Source of the DNA: Streptomyces hyaluromycini
GTDB taxonomy: Bacteria; Actinomycetota; Actinomycetes; Streptomycetales; Streptomycetaceae
DNA length: 64,000 bases
Assembly: GCF_002217755.1 (NCBI RefSeq)
Contig: NZ_BCFL01000016.1
Span: 310,001 to 374,000, forward strand
Direction of reading: 5' to 3'
Shown piece after piece: positions 46,016-57,661 of the stretch. Position 1 is the first letter of the stretch. Each line of letters starts with the position of its first letter. Under the pieces are notes generated by a model, which worked only from the letters and a program-made list of their open reading frames with translations, was not told the origin of the DNA and did not search any database. The translations under genes and the position numbers were made by a program.

Positions 46016-47019
46016 GAGAGCCTCACCCGCGGGTCGGCGGCCGCGTAGAGCAGGTCCACCAGGAGATTTGCGATCACGACGAAGAAGGCGGCCAGCAGGG
46101 TCACGCCGAGGATCGGGGGCAGGTCGTTGTCGTCGATGGCCTGCACCGCGTACTGGCCGATGCCGTGCAGCGAGAACACGGTCTCGGTGATCACCGCGCC
46201 GCCGAGCAGCAGACCAAGGTCCATGCCGAAGACGGTGATGATCGGGGTGAGCGCGGCGCGCAGTCCGTGCCGGACGACGACCTTGCGCTCGCGCAGGCCC
46301 TTGGCGCGGGCCGTGCGGATGTAGTCCTCGTTCATCGTCTCCAGCATGCCCGAGCGGGTGAGCCGCGCGTAGATGGCCGAATAGAGGAGAGCGAGCGAGC
46401 ACCAGGCGGGGATGAGGGTGTTGGCCCACTGCGCCGGGTTCTCTGTCAACGGGACGTAGGTGCGGCCGAAGATCGGCCACTGGTAGGTGAAGAGCAGGAT
46501 CGCCAGGTTGCCCGTGAAGAACATGGGCAGCGAGACACCGGCGAGGGCCACACCCATGAAGGTGCGGTCGAAGAAGGAGCGCGGCTTCAGCGCGGAGACC
46601 ACGCCGATCGCGACACCCGAGACCAGCCACAGGACCGCGGCACCGAGGGCCAGCGACAGGGTCACCGGCATCCGGGAGGTGAGCTGCGGCCAGACGGCCT
46701 GGTGGGTCTTGAAGGAGTAGCCGAAACACGGTGCGTCGCAGTGCACCGTGGTGGGGCCCAGATCATAGGTGGCGCCGGAGACGATCCCCTTGATGAAGTG
46801 CCAGTACTGGACGTAGACGGGCTGGTCCAGACCGAGGTTGTGCTTGACCGCGACGATGTCCGCCTTCGACGGGCTCTTGCCGATGTACTGCTGCGCCAGC
46901 TGGTCGGCGGTCTGCCCGGCCAGACGTGGGAGCACGAAGAAGATCGCGAAGGTGACCGCGGAGACGACCAGCAGCAGGATCACCGCTGCGAGCGTCCGAC
47001 GGAGGATGTACGAGATCAC
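46012..47019 (-). CDS. Oligopeptide ABC transporter permease (OppB/DppB type)
   Basis: The 335-residue membrane protein has the OppB N-terminus ([34 protein letters not shown]), about six membrane spans and the EAA loop [31 protein letters not shown]. It follows the binding-protein gene by 72 bp that contain a very stable hairpin, so its level is probably lower than that of the binding protein. Its stop overlaps OppD by 4 bp. Confidence 0.94.
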   Translation of the reverse strand: MISYILRRTLAAVILLLVVSAVTFAIFFVLPRLAGQTADQLAQQYIGKSPSKADIVAVKHNLGLDQPVYVQYWHFIKGIVSGATYDLGPTTVHCDAPCFGYSFKTHQAVWPQLTSRMPVTLSLALGAAVLWLVSGVAIGVVSALKPRSFFDRTFMGVALAGVSLPMFFTGNLAILLFTYQWPIFGRTYVPLTENPAQWANTLIPAWCSLALLYSAIYARLTRSGMLETMNEDYIRTARAKGLRERKVVVRHGLRAALTPIITVFGMDLGLLLGGAVITETVFSLHGIGQYAVQAIDDNDLPPILGVTLLAAFFVVIANLLVDLLYAAADPRVRLS

Positions 47020-47031
47020 GGGGATCGGCGC

Positions 47032-47065
47032 TGGTGCCCGCGGGCCTTCCGGCCCGCGGGCACCA
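47032..47065 (-). terminator. Very stable intercistronic hairpin between oppA- and oppB-like genes
   Basis: TGGTGCCCGCGGGCC (47032-47046) and GGCCCGCGGGCACCA (47051-47065) form a perfect 15-bp stem. On the transcribed (minus) strand the loop is GGAA, a GNRA-type tetraloop. It lies just after the binding-protein stop codon. Such elements protect the upstream mRNA and attenuate the downstream genes, giving excess binding protein. No T-run follows. Confidence 0.8.
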
Positions 47066-47091
47066 ATGCCTTCACCTGCCTTCCGGGGCTG

Positions 47092-48846
47092 CTACTTCGA
47101 CGCGACGCCGATGTTGAGGTAGTCGTACTGGCCGCTGAAGGCCGCCGTGGAGACCAGGTTGGTGAAGGTGGTCGGGCGGGCCAGCAGGACCTTGAAGTAG
47201 GTCAACGGCACGAGGGCAGCGTCGTCCATGGTCTGCTTGTCGATCTGCGTGTAGATGCTGTTGCGCTCGGTGTCGTCCTGCGTACCGATCGCCTTGGCCA
47301 GCAGGGTGTTGACCGACTTGTTGTCGTACTGCGACAGGTTGGTGTTACCGGACTGGCTGATCGCCTGGCCGTTCAGGATCTGCTGCAGGAAGCCGTAGCC
47401 GGAGGGCCAGTCGGCACCCCACTGCATCATCATCAGGCCGACGTTCTGCTTGTTGGCGAAGTTCGGGACACCCGCGTAGTCGGTGAAGTACTTGCCCGAC
47501 GGGTACTGCTTGAGGGTGGCGTTGATGCCGACGGCCTTCAGCGAGTTGATGATCGCCGTGGCGGCGTCGATCTCCTGCGGACGGTCCGAGCGGGCCGTGA
47601 TGTTGGTGTTGATCGACGTCTTGCCGCAGGCCTTCAGCTGCGCCTTGGCCTTGGCCGCGTCACCCTTGTTGCCGGTGGAGGCGTAGACGTCCGCCTTGGT
47701 GTAGCCCGGGATGTCCGGCGGCAGCACCGTGGTGGCGACGTCACCGCGGATCGGGCCGCCCTCGGCGGTCTGCACCGAGACCTTGTCGATCGCGTACTCG
47801 ACGGCCTTGCGGCAGGCGACGTTGTCGAACGGCTTCAGCTTGGTGTTGATCGCCATGTAGACCAGACGGCCACCGTAGGTGTTGTCCGTGTTGGCCTTCT
47901 TGGCGGAGTCGGTGAGCACCTGGGCCTGCGTGGCGGCCTGGACACCCGTGCCGCCGAGGTCGATCGCGTCGCCGGCCAGGACGTCCTTGTCGATCGTCTC
48001 GGCGTTCACCTTCAGGTTGACGACGATCTTGTCCGGCAGCTGCTTGCGCAGCGGGTCGGTCTTCGCGTCCCAGTTCTTGTTGCGGACCAGCACGGCCTGC
48101 TTGCCGTCCTGGTAGCTCTGGAACTGGTACGAGCCCGAGGACACGATGTTCTTGACGTAGTCGACGCCGGTGTCCTTGGCCTGCGGGACCGGGGCCGTCT
48201 GCGGGGCCGAGACCAGGTAGTCGAACTCCTGGAAGGCCTGCTTCAGGTGGAAGACGATCGTGGTGTCGTCCGGGGTCTCGATGGACGAGAGGCCCTTGGC
48301 GCTCTTGTCCTTGTAGGGACCCTTGTACTTGTCGCCGCCGACCAGGAACTGCTGGAAGTAGTTCGGGCCGAGGGAGAGCACGTCACGCGCGAAGTTGGAG
48401 CGCTCGACGGCGTACTTGACGTCCTTGGACGTGATCGCCGTGCCGTCCTGGTACTTCAGGCCCGAGCGCAGCTTGTACGTCCAGGTCTTGCCGCCGTCGC
48501 TCGGGACGCCCTTGCTCGCGGCGAGGTCCGGGACCAGGGTGTTGCCCTTGGAACCGGGGCCCGGCTCGAACGTCATCAGCGGGCGGGCGTAGAGCCGGCT
48601 GAAGTTGTACATGTACGCGTAGTACGTGTTACCGGGGTCGAACGAGTCCGGGACGTCGGACAGCTCGTAGGTGACCGTCCCGCCCTTCTTGTCGGACGCG
48701 TTGACGACACCCTTGGTAGCGGCGTTGGCCGCGGCGGAGCTGCCGCCGCTGTTGCCGTCCTTGTTGTCATCGGCCTTGCTGCACCCTGCAACCAGCAGGG
48801 TGGCGGAGCCGATGGCCGCGATCGCGGCCAGCGCTGACCTTCGCAT
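47092..48846 (-). CDS. Oligopeptide ABC transporter substrate-binding lipoprotein (OppA type)
   Basis: The 584-residue lipoprotein has signal RRSALAAIAAIGSATLLVAGC (lipid Cys about 22), a Ser/Asn-rich linker and the SBP_bac_5 domain (KGGTVTYELSDVPDSFDPGNTYYAYMYNFSRLYARPL, WTYKLRSGLKYQDGTAITSKDVKYAVER). It should bind extracellular peptides. ATG 48846 is preferred over ATG 48867 because GGAGGGG, overlapping the latter, can serve as its ribosome-binding site and the signal is then of normal length. The order permease C, binding protein, permease B, ATPase, ATPase is typical of this Streptomyces locus. Confidence 0.94.
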   Translation of the reverse strand: MRRSALAAIAAIGSATLLVAGCSKADDNKDGNSGGSSAAANAATKGVVNASDKKGGTVTYELSDVPDSFDPGNTYYAYMYNFSRLYARPLMTFEPGPGSKGNTLVPDLAASKGVPSDGGKTWTYKLRSGLKYQDGTAITSKDVKYAVERSNFARDVLSLGPNYFQQFLVGGDKYKGPYKDKSAKGLSSIETPDDTTIVFHLKQAFQEFDYLVSAPQTAPVPQAKDTGVDYVKNIVSSGSYQFQSYQDGKQAVLVRNKNWDAKTDPLRKQLPDKIVVNLKVNAETIDKDVLAGDAIDLGGTGVQAATQAQVLTDSAKKANTDNTYGGRLVYMAINTKLKPFDNVACRKAVEYAIDKVSVQTAEGGPIRGDVATTVLPPDIPGYTKADVYASTGNKGDAAKAKAQLKACGKTSINTNITARSDRPQEIDAATAIINSLKAVGINATLKQYPSGKYFTDYAGVPNFANKQNVGLMMMQWGADWPSGYGFLQQILNGQAISQSGNTNLSQYDNKSVNTLLAKAIGTQDDTERNSIYTQIDKQTMDDAALVPLTYFKVLLARPTTFTNLVSTAAFSGQYDYLNIGVASK

Positions 48847-48905
48847 GATGGGCGGGATCCCCTCCATTGTCGGAAACTTTTCGGGCTCTCGGGTGACAGC
48901 AGGCG

Positions 48906-49892
48906 TCAGCGGCTGCGTGGGTCGAGAGCGTCGCGGAGACCGTCACCGAGCAGGTTGAACGCCAGCACGGTCACGAAGATTGCAAGGCCGGGCACGATCA
49001 TGTACTCGGGATCGACCTGGTAGTACGTCACCGCTTCGCGGAGCATGCCGCCCCAGGACGCCTGCGGGGGCTGGATGCCGACGCCGAGGAAGCTGAGGGA
49101 CGCCTCGAAGAGGATGTTGGTCGGGATCAGCAGCGTCGAGTAGACGATGATCGGGCCGACCAGGTTGGGCATCAGCTCGCGGAACAGGATGTACGGGCCC
49201 TTGGCACCCATGCCGCGGGAGGCGTCGACGAACTCGCGCTCCCGGAGGGCGAGCGTCTGGCCGCGCACGATCCGGCCCAGGTAGGGCCAGTTGAAGAAGC
49301 CGATGACGAAGATGAGCACGCTCAGGTGCAGCGGCAGTCCGTTCAGACCGAACGCGCCGCCCTGCAGGGTGGCGGAGATGGCGATCGCGAACAGCAGGAG
49401 GGGGAAGGCGAGGAAGGTGTCCATCAGCCGGCTGATGACCGAGTCCACGCGGCCGCCGTAGTAACCGGCGACGACACCCATGATCGCGCCGATCACGTTG
49501 GACAGGATGGTCGAGCCGAAGGCCACCACCAGCGACACCCAGGAGCCTTCGAGGATGCGGGTGGCGATGTCGCGGCCGAACTTCGGGTCCACGCCCAGCG
49601 GGTGGCTCAGGCTCATGCCGCCCCAGCCGCCGTTGGGCAGCGAGGTGTTGGCGTCGATCAGGTCCTGGTGGAAGGCGTTGGGGTCGAGACCGAACAGGGC
49701 CTGGATGGGACGGGCGAGGATCGCGACGACGATCAGCAGGACGACAACGATGCCGCCCGCGACGGCGACCCTGTCCCTCTTGAACCGGGACCAGGCGATC
49801 TGGCCGAGGGAACGACCCTCGATCTGCCCCTTACCGGCACCCTCCAGCACAGCCTCCGGCTGTGCCTCGGTGGTCTCGATCGGTGCGGTCAC
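48906..49892 (-). CDS. Oligopeptide ABC transporter permease (OppC/DppC type)
   Basis: The 328-residue permease has the OppC N-terminal segment (SLGQIAWSRFKRDRVAVAGGIVVVLLIVVAIL), an extended extracytoplasmic loop (HPLGVDPKFGRDIATRILEGSWVSLVV) and the EAA loop FVDASRGMGAKGPYILFRELMPNLVGPIIV. The start is taken as GTG 49892 because GAGAGGGG lies 10 bp upstream. ATG 49964 is in frame but has no ribosome-binding site. It is the first gene of the five-gene operon running to 43185. Confidence 0.92.
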   Translation of the reverse strand: MTAPIETTEAQPEAVLEGAGKGQIEGRSLGQIAWSRFKRDRVAVAGGIVVVLLIVVAILARPIQALFGLDPNAFHQDLIDANTSLPNGGWGGMSLSHPLGVDPKFGRDIATRILEGSWVSLVVAFGSTILSNVIGAIMGVVAGYYGGRVDSVISRLMDTFLAFPLLLFAIAISATLQGGAFGLNGLPLHLSVLIFVIGFFNWPYLGRIVRGQTLALREREFVDASRGMGAKGPYILFRELMPNLVGPIIVYSTLLIPTNILFEASLSFLGVGIQPPQASWGGMLREAVTYYQVDPEYMIVPGLAIFVTVLAFNLLGDGLRDALDPRSR

Positions 49893-50329
49893 AGTGACCT
49901 GACCCCTCTCACCGGCGGTGACCGGCTTTTGTCCGCCGCGGTGGGCGGCTTGGTTCGCTTGCATGTTGTGCGGTGGCCGCCAATGGTTACGGCCCGACCG
50001 CCCACAAGACCCTTCGACTGGTACTGCGTACCGGCTCGCAGGATCGCCGACTTCGCGTCTGAGAGGCGAGTCTTCAATGCCCCGGTGATCACGCGCCAGG
50101 CCTGATGGAGAAAGTATGCGCAACCGTGATGACGATGAGGGTTTCCGGTATCCGGACGGCTGGCCACAGAGGGCGGACGGAACAGAACCCCTCAAAGGCT
50201 GCGAACCACGGCAGTTCACCCTTATCTACGCGCGAAGATCAGACCCGGAGAGTCAACCGTCCATCACCCACCGCCGCGCCGCTCCGGAACGGCGCGGCCG
50301 ACGGGGCCGACGTGGGTGACAGAGCACAC
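49893..50329. promoter_or_regulatory. 437-bp gap: presumed promoter region of the oligopeptide operon plus terminator of sseB-like gene
   Basis: No convincing gene is present. At the right end GCCGCGCCG (50273-50281) pairs with CGGCGCGGC (50290-50298) to form a 9-bp hairpin that can terminate the SseB-like gene ending at 50330. The rest, which has lower GC than the genes, should hold the promoter for the permease gene. I could not pick out a certain -35/-10. Confidence 0.55.
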
Positions 50330-51127
50330 TCAGTAGGCCCCGGGGCCCGGATAGCCGTAGCCGGCCGCCGGGGCCTGGACGGGTGCCTGGGCGTGCGCCT
50401 CGCGGTCGTAGAACGGCCGTGCCGTCGCCCGCATCCACATCACGACCGGGTCGTACTCGTCGGTCATCGCCACCGTCGACACCGGCAGCCCGTCCGGCAC
50501 CGCCCCGATCGACTGCTGCATCATCGCCCGCACCGAGTCCACGGCCGGCGGCGAGGTGTCGTACACGTCCAGGCCGATCGCGAGATACGGCGCCCCGAGG
50601 GCCGGCTGCACCCAGGCGCGGCGCAGCGAGCGGACCGCGGGGGTGCGGTGGGCGTTCTGCGCGAGCAGCGCGTAGAACTGCGGGATCTCGATGGACGGTT
50701 CGGCGAGCCGCAGCGGGCCGGCCGGCTGGCGGTCCAGGCCGGTGGCGATGCGGCGCAGGTCCAGCCAGGGGATGCCGACGCCGCCGCCCGGGGCGTGCGG
50801 GTTGAGCCAGAGGCCGAAGTGGTCGGGGTAGAGGGTGCGGGCCACGTCGATGCCGTCGACCACTTCGTACGAGCGGTTCCAGCCGCTCGCGGAGAGTTCC
50901 TGGGCCGAGGTCACGCAGGGGGCGTAGCCGTGGCCGTCGACCTCCATGTTCCCGTACTGGGCGTCGGGGGAGCCGGCCTGGCCGTGCCAGAGCAGCATCC
51001 AGATCTGGCCGGAGGAGGGCGTGGCGAGGGCGCGGAGGAGTGCCTCGTAGGCGTCGTAGCGCCCGGGGGTTACCTGGCGCAGCATGTGCTCGACCTGTCC
51101 GGTCGCCGCGGTGCCGCTGGCGCTCAC
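50330..51127 (-). CDS. SseB-family protein 1
   Basis: The 265-residue protein matches the SseB (enhanced serine sensitivity) family through LRALATPSSGQIWMLLWHGQ, PCVTSAQELSASGWNRSYEVVDGIDVARTLYPDHFGLWLNPHAPGGGVGIPWLDLRRIATGLD and a C-terminal Ala/Pro/Tyr-rich tail. No enzymatic motif is seen. In E. coli SseB is linked to serine sensitivity, and many actinobacterial copies accompany secretion systems. Here it lies close to the glycine/serine genes. The start is GTG 51127. A second member lies 184 bp upstream on the same strand. Confidence 0.82.
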   Translation of the reverse strand: MSASGTAATGQVEHMLRQVTPGRYDAYEALLRALATPSSGQIWMLLWHGQAGSPDAQYGNMEVDGHGYAPCVTSAQELSASGWNRSYEVVDGIDVARTLYPDHFGLWLNPHAPGGGVGIPWLDLRRIATGLDRQPAGPLRLAEPSIEIPQFYALLAQNAHRTPAVRSLRRAWVQPALGAPYLAIGLDVYDTSPPAVDSVRAMMQQSIGAVPDGLPVSTVAMTDEYDPVVMWMRATARPFYDREAHAQAPVQAPAAGYGYPGPGAY

Positions 51128-51241
51128 GTGTTACCGCCCCTTCATCTGGTGCCCCGCGTATGGAGGTCGCCCCGCGTTTGGAGACAGCTTAAGCGCCAAG
51201 GGGGGTGGCGCCGATTGTCCGTCGGCGGGTGCGGGTCGTTG

Positions 51242-51271
51242 GTGGCTGGTCGCGCAGTTCCCCGCGCCCCT
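51242..51271 (+). repeat. Interspersed intergenic repeat, short variant (copy 7)
   Basis: GGCTGGTCGCGCAGTTCCCC followed by GCGCCCCTGGG lies between the two SseB-like genes. The terminal hairpin arm is degenerate. Confidence 0.7.
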
Positions 51272-51311
51272 GGGCCGGCTGCCCCTGGGGCGGCTGCGCA
51301 GGAAGGGGGCT

Positions 51312-52103
51312 TCAGTGGCCGTACTGATAGAAGGGGCGGACGTTCTCGCGCATCCAGTGGCCCACCGGGTCGTCCGCCACGTCCAGGAGGACCAGGTTCA
51401 CCGGCCACTTCACCGGGGCCTGGCCCAGGGCCTTGCCCAGCGCCTCCAGGGGCGCGGCGCGCAAGTCGCCCTCCCACTGGGAGAGTTCGACCCCCACGAA
51501 CATCACCGGGTCCGCCGTCTCGACCGCGGCCAGGCAGCGGCGGGCCGTGGCGACCACGCCGATCGCCGCGAACTCCGCCGACGCCGCGGCCAGGAAGTCC
51601 ATCGGGTCTTCCTGCCAGTCCGGTTCGAAGAGGCGGACCCGGCCGCCCGAGGCGGGGCCGTCCAGTTCGGTGCGGCCGGCCCGGCAGAGCTGGGCGACCG
51701 CCTCCGGCGGCAGCGGGACACCGACCACTCCCCCGGGGTTCACGGCGATGCCGACCTGCGGGGGCAGGCCGCGGGCGAACTCGACGGCGGGGGCGATCGT
51801 GTACGACAGATGGGAGCCGGCCACCAGACGGAACTGCTCCTCGGAGCTGAAGACCGGCACGTACACCTGGCCCTCGATCTGCGTGGTGGGCAGGTCCAGC
51901 GGGCCGCTGCGCGGGCCGCCGCCCTCCGGCAGCGGGATCCAGAGGAAACTCCGGCCCAGTACCTCGATGAGCCGGCCCGCCGCCGCGGGCACGCCTAGGG
52001 AGGCCGACAGGACCTCCTCCAGTTCGTTGCCGGGCCACCCGCCGTGCGGGTGGGGGTGCGCCTGTGCCGGGAAGTCCGCGGGAATGTCCGCCGGGAAGTC
52101 CAT
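51312..52103 (-). CDS. SseB-family protein 2
   Basis: The 263-residue protein has the SseB core (ELEEVLSASLGVPAAAGRLIEVLGRSFLWIPLPEGG, TTQIEGQVYVPVFSSEEQFRLVAG, LPPQVGIAVNPGGVVGVPLPPEAVAQL) and a C-terminal SseB_C-type domain ending WMRENVRPFYQYGH. The end resembles that of the neighbouring paralog (WMRATARPFYDRE), so the two probably arose by duplication and then diverged. The role is unknown. The P-loop protein gene ends 42 bp upstream. Confidence 0.82.
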   Translation of the reverse strand: MDFPADIPADFPAQAHPHPHGGWPGNELEEVLSASLGVPAAAGRLIEVLGRSFLWIPLPEGGGPRSGPLDLPTTQIEGQVYVPVFSSEEQFRLVAGSHLSYTIAPAVEFARGLPPQVGIAVNPGGVVGVPLPPEAVAQLCRAGRTELDGPASGGRVRLFEPDWQEDPMDFLAAASAEFAAIGVVATARRCLAAVETADPVMFVGVELSQWEGDLRAAPLEALGKALGQAPVKWPVNLVLLDVADDPVGHWMRENVRPFYQYGH

Positions 52104-52145
52104 CTGCCTACCGCCTGCTGGGAACCACTGCTGAGGCTGGAAAGG

Positions 52146-52850
52146 CTAGCGGGTGGCACCGACAAAGCCACCCGTGGATTCGGCGTCCGCGAAGGCGATC
52201 CGGCGCAGTACGTCCGCCGCGTCCCGGTCGAGGAGCACCGCCGAGCCGACACCCTCGGGCAGTTTCCCCTTCTCCGCCGCGCGCAGCAGCCGGCCGGCCG
52301 CCCGGCGGTGGCGCAGGAAGGCGTACCGGGAGACGCCGCGGCCGCGCTCGCGCTGGCCGTCCAGTGCCGTGCCGGCGGTGACGTCCAGGAGGAGCAGGTG
52401 CAGGGTGCCGCCGCGGCGGCGGGCCTCCCGGGCCAGCCAGTCGCGCACCCAGGCCTGGGTGCCGCAGTCGTGCACGACGACGCCCTCGCCGGTGCCGAGG
52501 GCCCGGCGCAGCCCGGCGTAGTGGGCGAGGCGGACCAGCGGGCGGTAGACGGCGTAGGGCAGGAGGCGGGTCAGGCGGGCGTCCCAGCGGTCGCGGGTGT
52601 CCTGGGAGTCGATGCGGATGCCCTGGACGGTGCGGTGCATCAGGGTGGACTTGCCGCTGCCGGGCAGCCCGGTGACCACCACCAGGTCGCGGGGGCCGAA
52701 GAGCAGGCCGTGCGGGCTGTGCCCGGCGCGGTCGCGCAGGTCGCGGACGACCGGTGCGGGTCGCTTACCGCACCGCTCGCGGGCCGGGGCCGTCGGCTGC
52801 TGGGGCAGGGCGATGCCCGTCGTCGTCGCGTATGCCGTGGTCCTTGTCAC
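52146..52850 (-). CDS. P-loop ATP-binding protein, function unknown
   Basis: The 234-residue protein has a Walker A motif GLPGSGKST (about 61-69) after VVVTGL, and VVVHDCGTQAWVRDW and LHLLLLDVTAG segments, suggesting a zeta-toxin/kinase-like P-loop NTPase (AAA_33 type). Many such proteins phosphorylate small molecules or nucleotides. No antitoxin gene is evident, so a toxin role is not supported. The GTG start at 52850 has GGGAGG 9 bp upstream. It diverges from the riboswitch-gcvT transcript. Confidence 0.8.
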   Translation of the reverse strand: MTRTTAYATTTGIALPQQPTAPARERCGKRPAPVVRDLRDRAGHSPHGLLFGPRDLVVVTGLPGSGKSTLMHRTVQGIRIDSQDTRDRWDARLTRLLPYAVYRPLVRLAHYAGLRRALGTGEGVVVHDCGTQAWVRDWLAREARRRGGTLHLLLLDVTAGTALDGQRERGRGVSRYAFLRHRRAAGRLLRAAEKGKLPEGVGSAVLLDRDAADVLRRIAFADAESTGGFVGATR

Positions 52851-53058
52851 CGTGACCGTCCTCCCTGGGGGTTCAGGAAAGTTTCTCCCCGCTTAATGTA
52901 AAGAGAAGGTAATGCACGGTGTCTCGCGATTCCGTGCACGTCCGGCAACAGCCCGGCTACAAAGAGAGAGGGCGGCGGGAGGGACAAGTCCGGCCTGCCA
53001 TGCGGCCGGGCGGCGTGCAATGATGTCCGCGCCAACTGCATACCGGCCGCTTGAATCC

Positions 53059-53262
53059 GCGCGGGAGAGTCCCCAGTCGTCTTCGCTGGGGCGCCGAAGG
53101 AGCAAGTCCCTCCCTTGAATCTCTCAGGCCCCCGTTACCGCGCGGGCGAGGCACATCTGAAAAGCGGGCCGCTGTGTCAGTGGCTCCACCCAAGGTGCAA
53201 GCCGTGACCACGTCCGTGGTCAGGGCGAACCTCTCAGGTTCCGATGACAGATGGGGAGGACA
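53059..53262 (+). ncRNA. Tandem glycine riboswitch upstream of gcvT
   Basis: Two glycine aptamers can be recognised in the leader. The first has GCGGGAGAGT (53061), GCGCCGAAGGAGCAAGTCCC (53091-53110) and AATCTCTCAGGC (53118-53129). The second has CCAAGGTGCAAGCCG (53190-53204) and GCGAACCTCTCAGGTTCCGA (53225-53244) followed by TGACAGATGGGGAGG. These are the conserved gcvT-motif sequences of the cooperative glycine riboswitch, which turns on glycine cleavage genes when glycine is high. The 47 bp between it and the gcvT start hold the expression platform. The gap from 52851 to 53058 should contain the divergent promoters, and I see no gene there. Confidence 0.95.
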
Positions 53263-53308
53263 GCCCTCGCCTGTCATGCCCTCGGGACCTCTGGGAGACG
53301 ACCGACCG

Positions 53309-54436
<1,128 letters not shown>

Positions 54437-54534
54437 CCACTGGGCGTGACCCTGCGCACATCCCCGCAGGTCACGCACGTCTCCAGCCTTCCCCCCTTCA
54501 CCAGCACTTCCTCGCGTACAGGAGAATTCAAGCC

Positions 54535-54912
54535 ATGAGCAACCCCCAGCAGCTGCGTTACAGCAAGGAGCACGAGTGGCTGACGGCCGCCGAGGACGGC
54601 GTGGCGACGGTCGGTATCACGGAGCACGCGGCCAACGCGCTCGGTGACGTCGTCTTCGTCCAGCTCCCGGCGGTCGGCGACACGGTGACCGCGGGCGAGT
54701 CCTGCGGCGAGCTGGAGTCGACCAAGTCGGTGTCCGACCTGTACGCGCCGGTCACCGGTGAGATCACCGCGGTCAACGAGGACGTCGTCGAGGACCCGTC
54801 CCTGGTGAACTCGGCCCCCTTCGAGGGCGGCTGGCTGTTCAAGGTTCGCGTCACGGACGAGCCGGGCGACCTGCTCTCCGCCGACGAGTACACCGCCTTC
54901 ACCGCCGGCTGA
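54535..54912 (+). CDS. gcvH: Glycine cleavage system H protein
   Basis: The 125-residue lipoyl carrier has the signature [26 protein letters not shown] and the lipoylated Lys in [19 protein letters not shown] (about 63). It shuttles the aminomethyl group between GcvP, GcvT and lipoamide dehydrogenase. It follows gcvT by 98 bp, with ACAGGAG 10 bp before ATG 54535. Confidence 0.97.
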   Translation: MSNPQQLRYSKEHEWLTAAEDGVATVGITEHAANALGDVVFVQLPAVGDTVTAGESCGELESTKSVSDLYAPVTGEITAVNEDVVEDPSLVNSAPFEGGWLFKVRVTDEPGDLLSADEYTAFTAG

Positions 54913-54951
54913 GAGCCGCCGCAGACCCCGGCCTAGGAGTCGTAGAAACAG

Positions 54952-56214
54952 ATGTCCGTTCTGAACACGCCCCTGCACGAGCTCGACCCGGAGGTAGCCG
55001 CCGCGGTCGACGCCGAGCTGGCGCGCCAGCAGTCCACCCTGGAGATGATCGCCTCGGAGAACTTCGCTCCGCTCGCGGTCATGGAGGCACAGGGCTCGGT
55101 CCTCACCAACAAGTACGCCGAGGGCTACCCGGGCCGCCGCTACTACGGCGGCTGCGAGCACGTCGACGTCACCGAGCAGATCGCCATCGACCGGGTGAAG
55201 GAGCTGTTCGGCGCCGAGTACGCCAACGTGCAGCCGCACTCCGGTGCCTCCGCCAACCAGGCGGCCCTGTTCGCGCTGGCCCAGCCCGGCGACACCATCC
55301 TGGGTCTGGACCTCGCCCACGGCGGCCACCTGACCCACGGCATGCGGCTGAACTTCTCCGGCAAGCAGTTCAATGTCGTGGCCTACCACGTGGACGACTC
55401 CGGCCTTGTCGACATGGCCGAGGTGGAGCGGCTCGCCAAGGAGCACCGGCCGAAGGTGATCATCGCGGGCTGGTCGGCGTACCCGCGCCAGCTGGACTTC
55501 GCGGAGTTCCGCCGGATCGCCGACGAGGTCGAGGCGTACCTGTGGGTCGACATGGCCCACTTCGCCGGTCTGGTCGCGGCGGGGCTGCACCCGAACCCGG
55601 TCCCCTACGCGGACGTGGTCACCTCCACCACCCACAAGACGCTCGGCGGCCCGCGCGGCGGCATCATCCTGGCCCGCAAGGACTTCGCGAAGAAGCTGAA
55701 CTCGTCCGTCTTCCCGGGCTTCCAGGGCGGTCCCCTGGAGCACGTGATCGCGGCGAAGGCGGTCTCCTTCAAGGTCGCCGCCTCGGAGGACTTCAAGGAG
55801 CGCCAGCGTCGTACGGTGGAGGGCGCGCGGATCCTGGCGGAGCGGCTCACCGCCGCCGACGCCCGGGAGGCCGGCGTGAACGTCCTCTCCGGCGGTACGG
55901 ACGTCCACCTGATCCTCGTCGACCTGCGCGCGTCCGAGCTGGACGGGCAGCAGGCCGAGGACCGCCTCCACGAGGTCGGCATCACGGTCAACCGCAACGC
56001 CGTCCCCAACGACCCGCGGCCGCCGATGGTCACCTCGGGTCTGCGGATCGGCACCCCGGCGCTGGCCACCCGCGGCTTCACGGCCGAGGACTTCGCCGAG
56101 GTCGCGGACGTGATCGCGGAGACCCTGAAGCCGTCCTACGACGCGGCGGCCCTGAAGGCCCGGGTCGGGGCCCTGACCGACAAGCACCCGCTTTACCCCG
56201 GTCTGAACAAGTAG
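54952..56214 (+). CDS. glyA: Serine hydroxymethyltransferase
   Basis: The 420-residue PLP enzyme interconverts glycine and serine with methylene-tetrahydrofolate. It shows [54 protein letters not shown] and the PLP Lys in [16 protein letters not shown]. Full family length. Being under the glycine riboswitch with gcvT-gcvH, it converts surplus glycine plus the one-carbon unit to serine. Another glyA copy for normal biosynthesis may exist elsewhere. AGGAG lies 12 bp before ATG 54952. Confidence 0.97.
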   Translation: MSVLNTPLHELDPEVAAAVDAELARQQSTLEMIASENFAPLAVMEAQGSVLTNKYAEGYPGRRYYGGCEHVDVTEQIAIDRVKELFGAEYANVQPHSGASANQAALFALAQPGDTILGLDLAHGGHLTHGMRLNFSGKQFNVVAYHVDDSGLVDMAEVERLAKEHRPKVIIAGWSAYPRQLDFAEFRRIADEVEAYLWVDMAHFAGLVAAGLHPNPVPYADVVTSTTHKTLGGPRGGIILARKDFAKKLNSSVFPGFQGGPLEHVIAAKAVSFKVAASEDFKERQRRTVEGARILAERLTAADAREAGVNVLSGGTDVHLILVDLRASELDGQQAEDRLHEVGITVNRNAVPNDPRPPMVTSGLRIGTPALATRGFTAEDFAEVADVIAETLKPSYDAAALKARVGALTDKHPLYPGLNK

Positions 56215-56220
56215 TTCCCT

Positions 56221-56252
56221 GGTGGGGGCATCCGACGACGTGTGCCCCCACC
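56221..56252 (+). terminator. Intercistronic hairpin between glyA and sdaA
   Basis: GGTGGGGGCA (56221-56230) pairs with TGCCCCCACC (56243-56252), a 10-bp stem with a 12-nt loop followed by CTCTTTGG. It begins 7 bp after the glyA stop and could partly terminate transcription before sdaA. Confidence 0.65.
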
Positions 56253-56270
56253 CTCTTTGGAGGAGTTCCC

Positions 56271-57638
<1,368 letters not shown>

Positions 57639-57661
57639 CAGGCCGTGCCGTGCCTTCTGCC

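Noticed and set aside
52146..52850. Zeta-toxin/antitoxin module
   Set aside because: The P-loop protein has no antitoxin gene beside it and the match to zeta toxin is only at the Walker A level.
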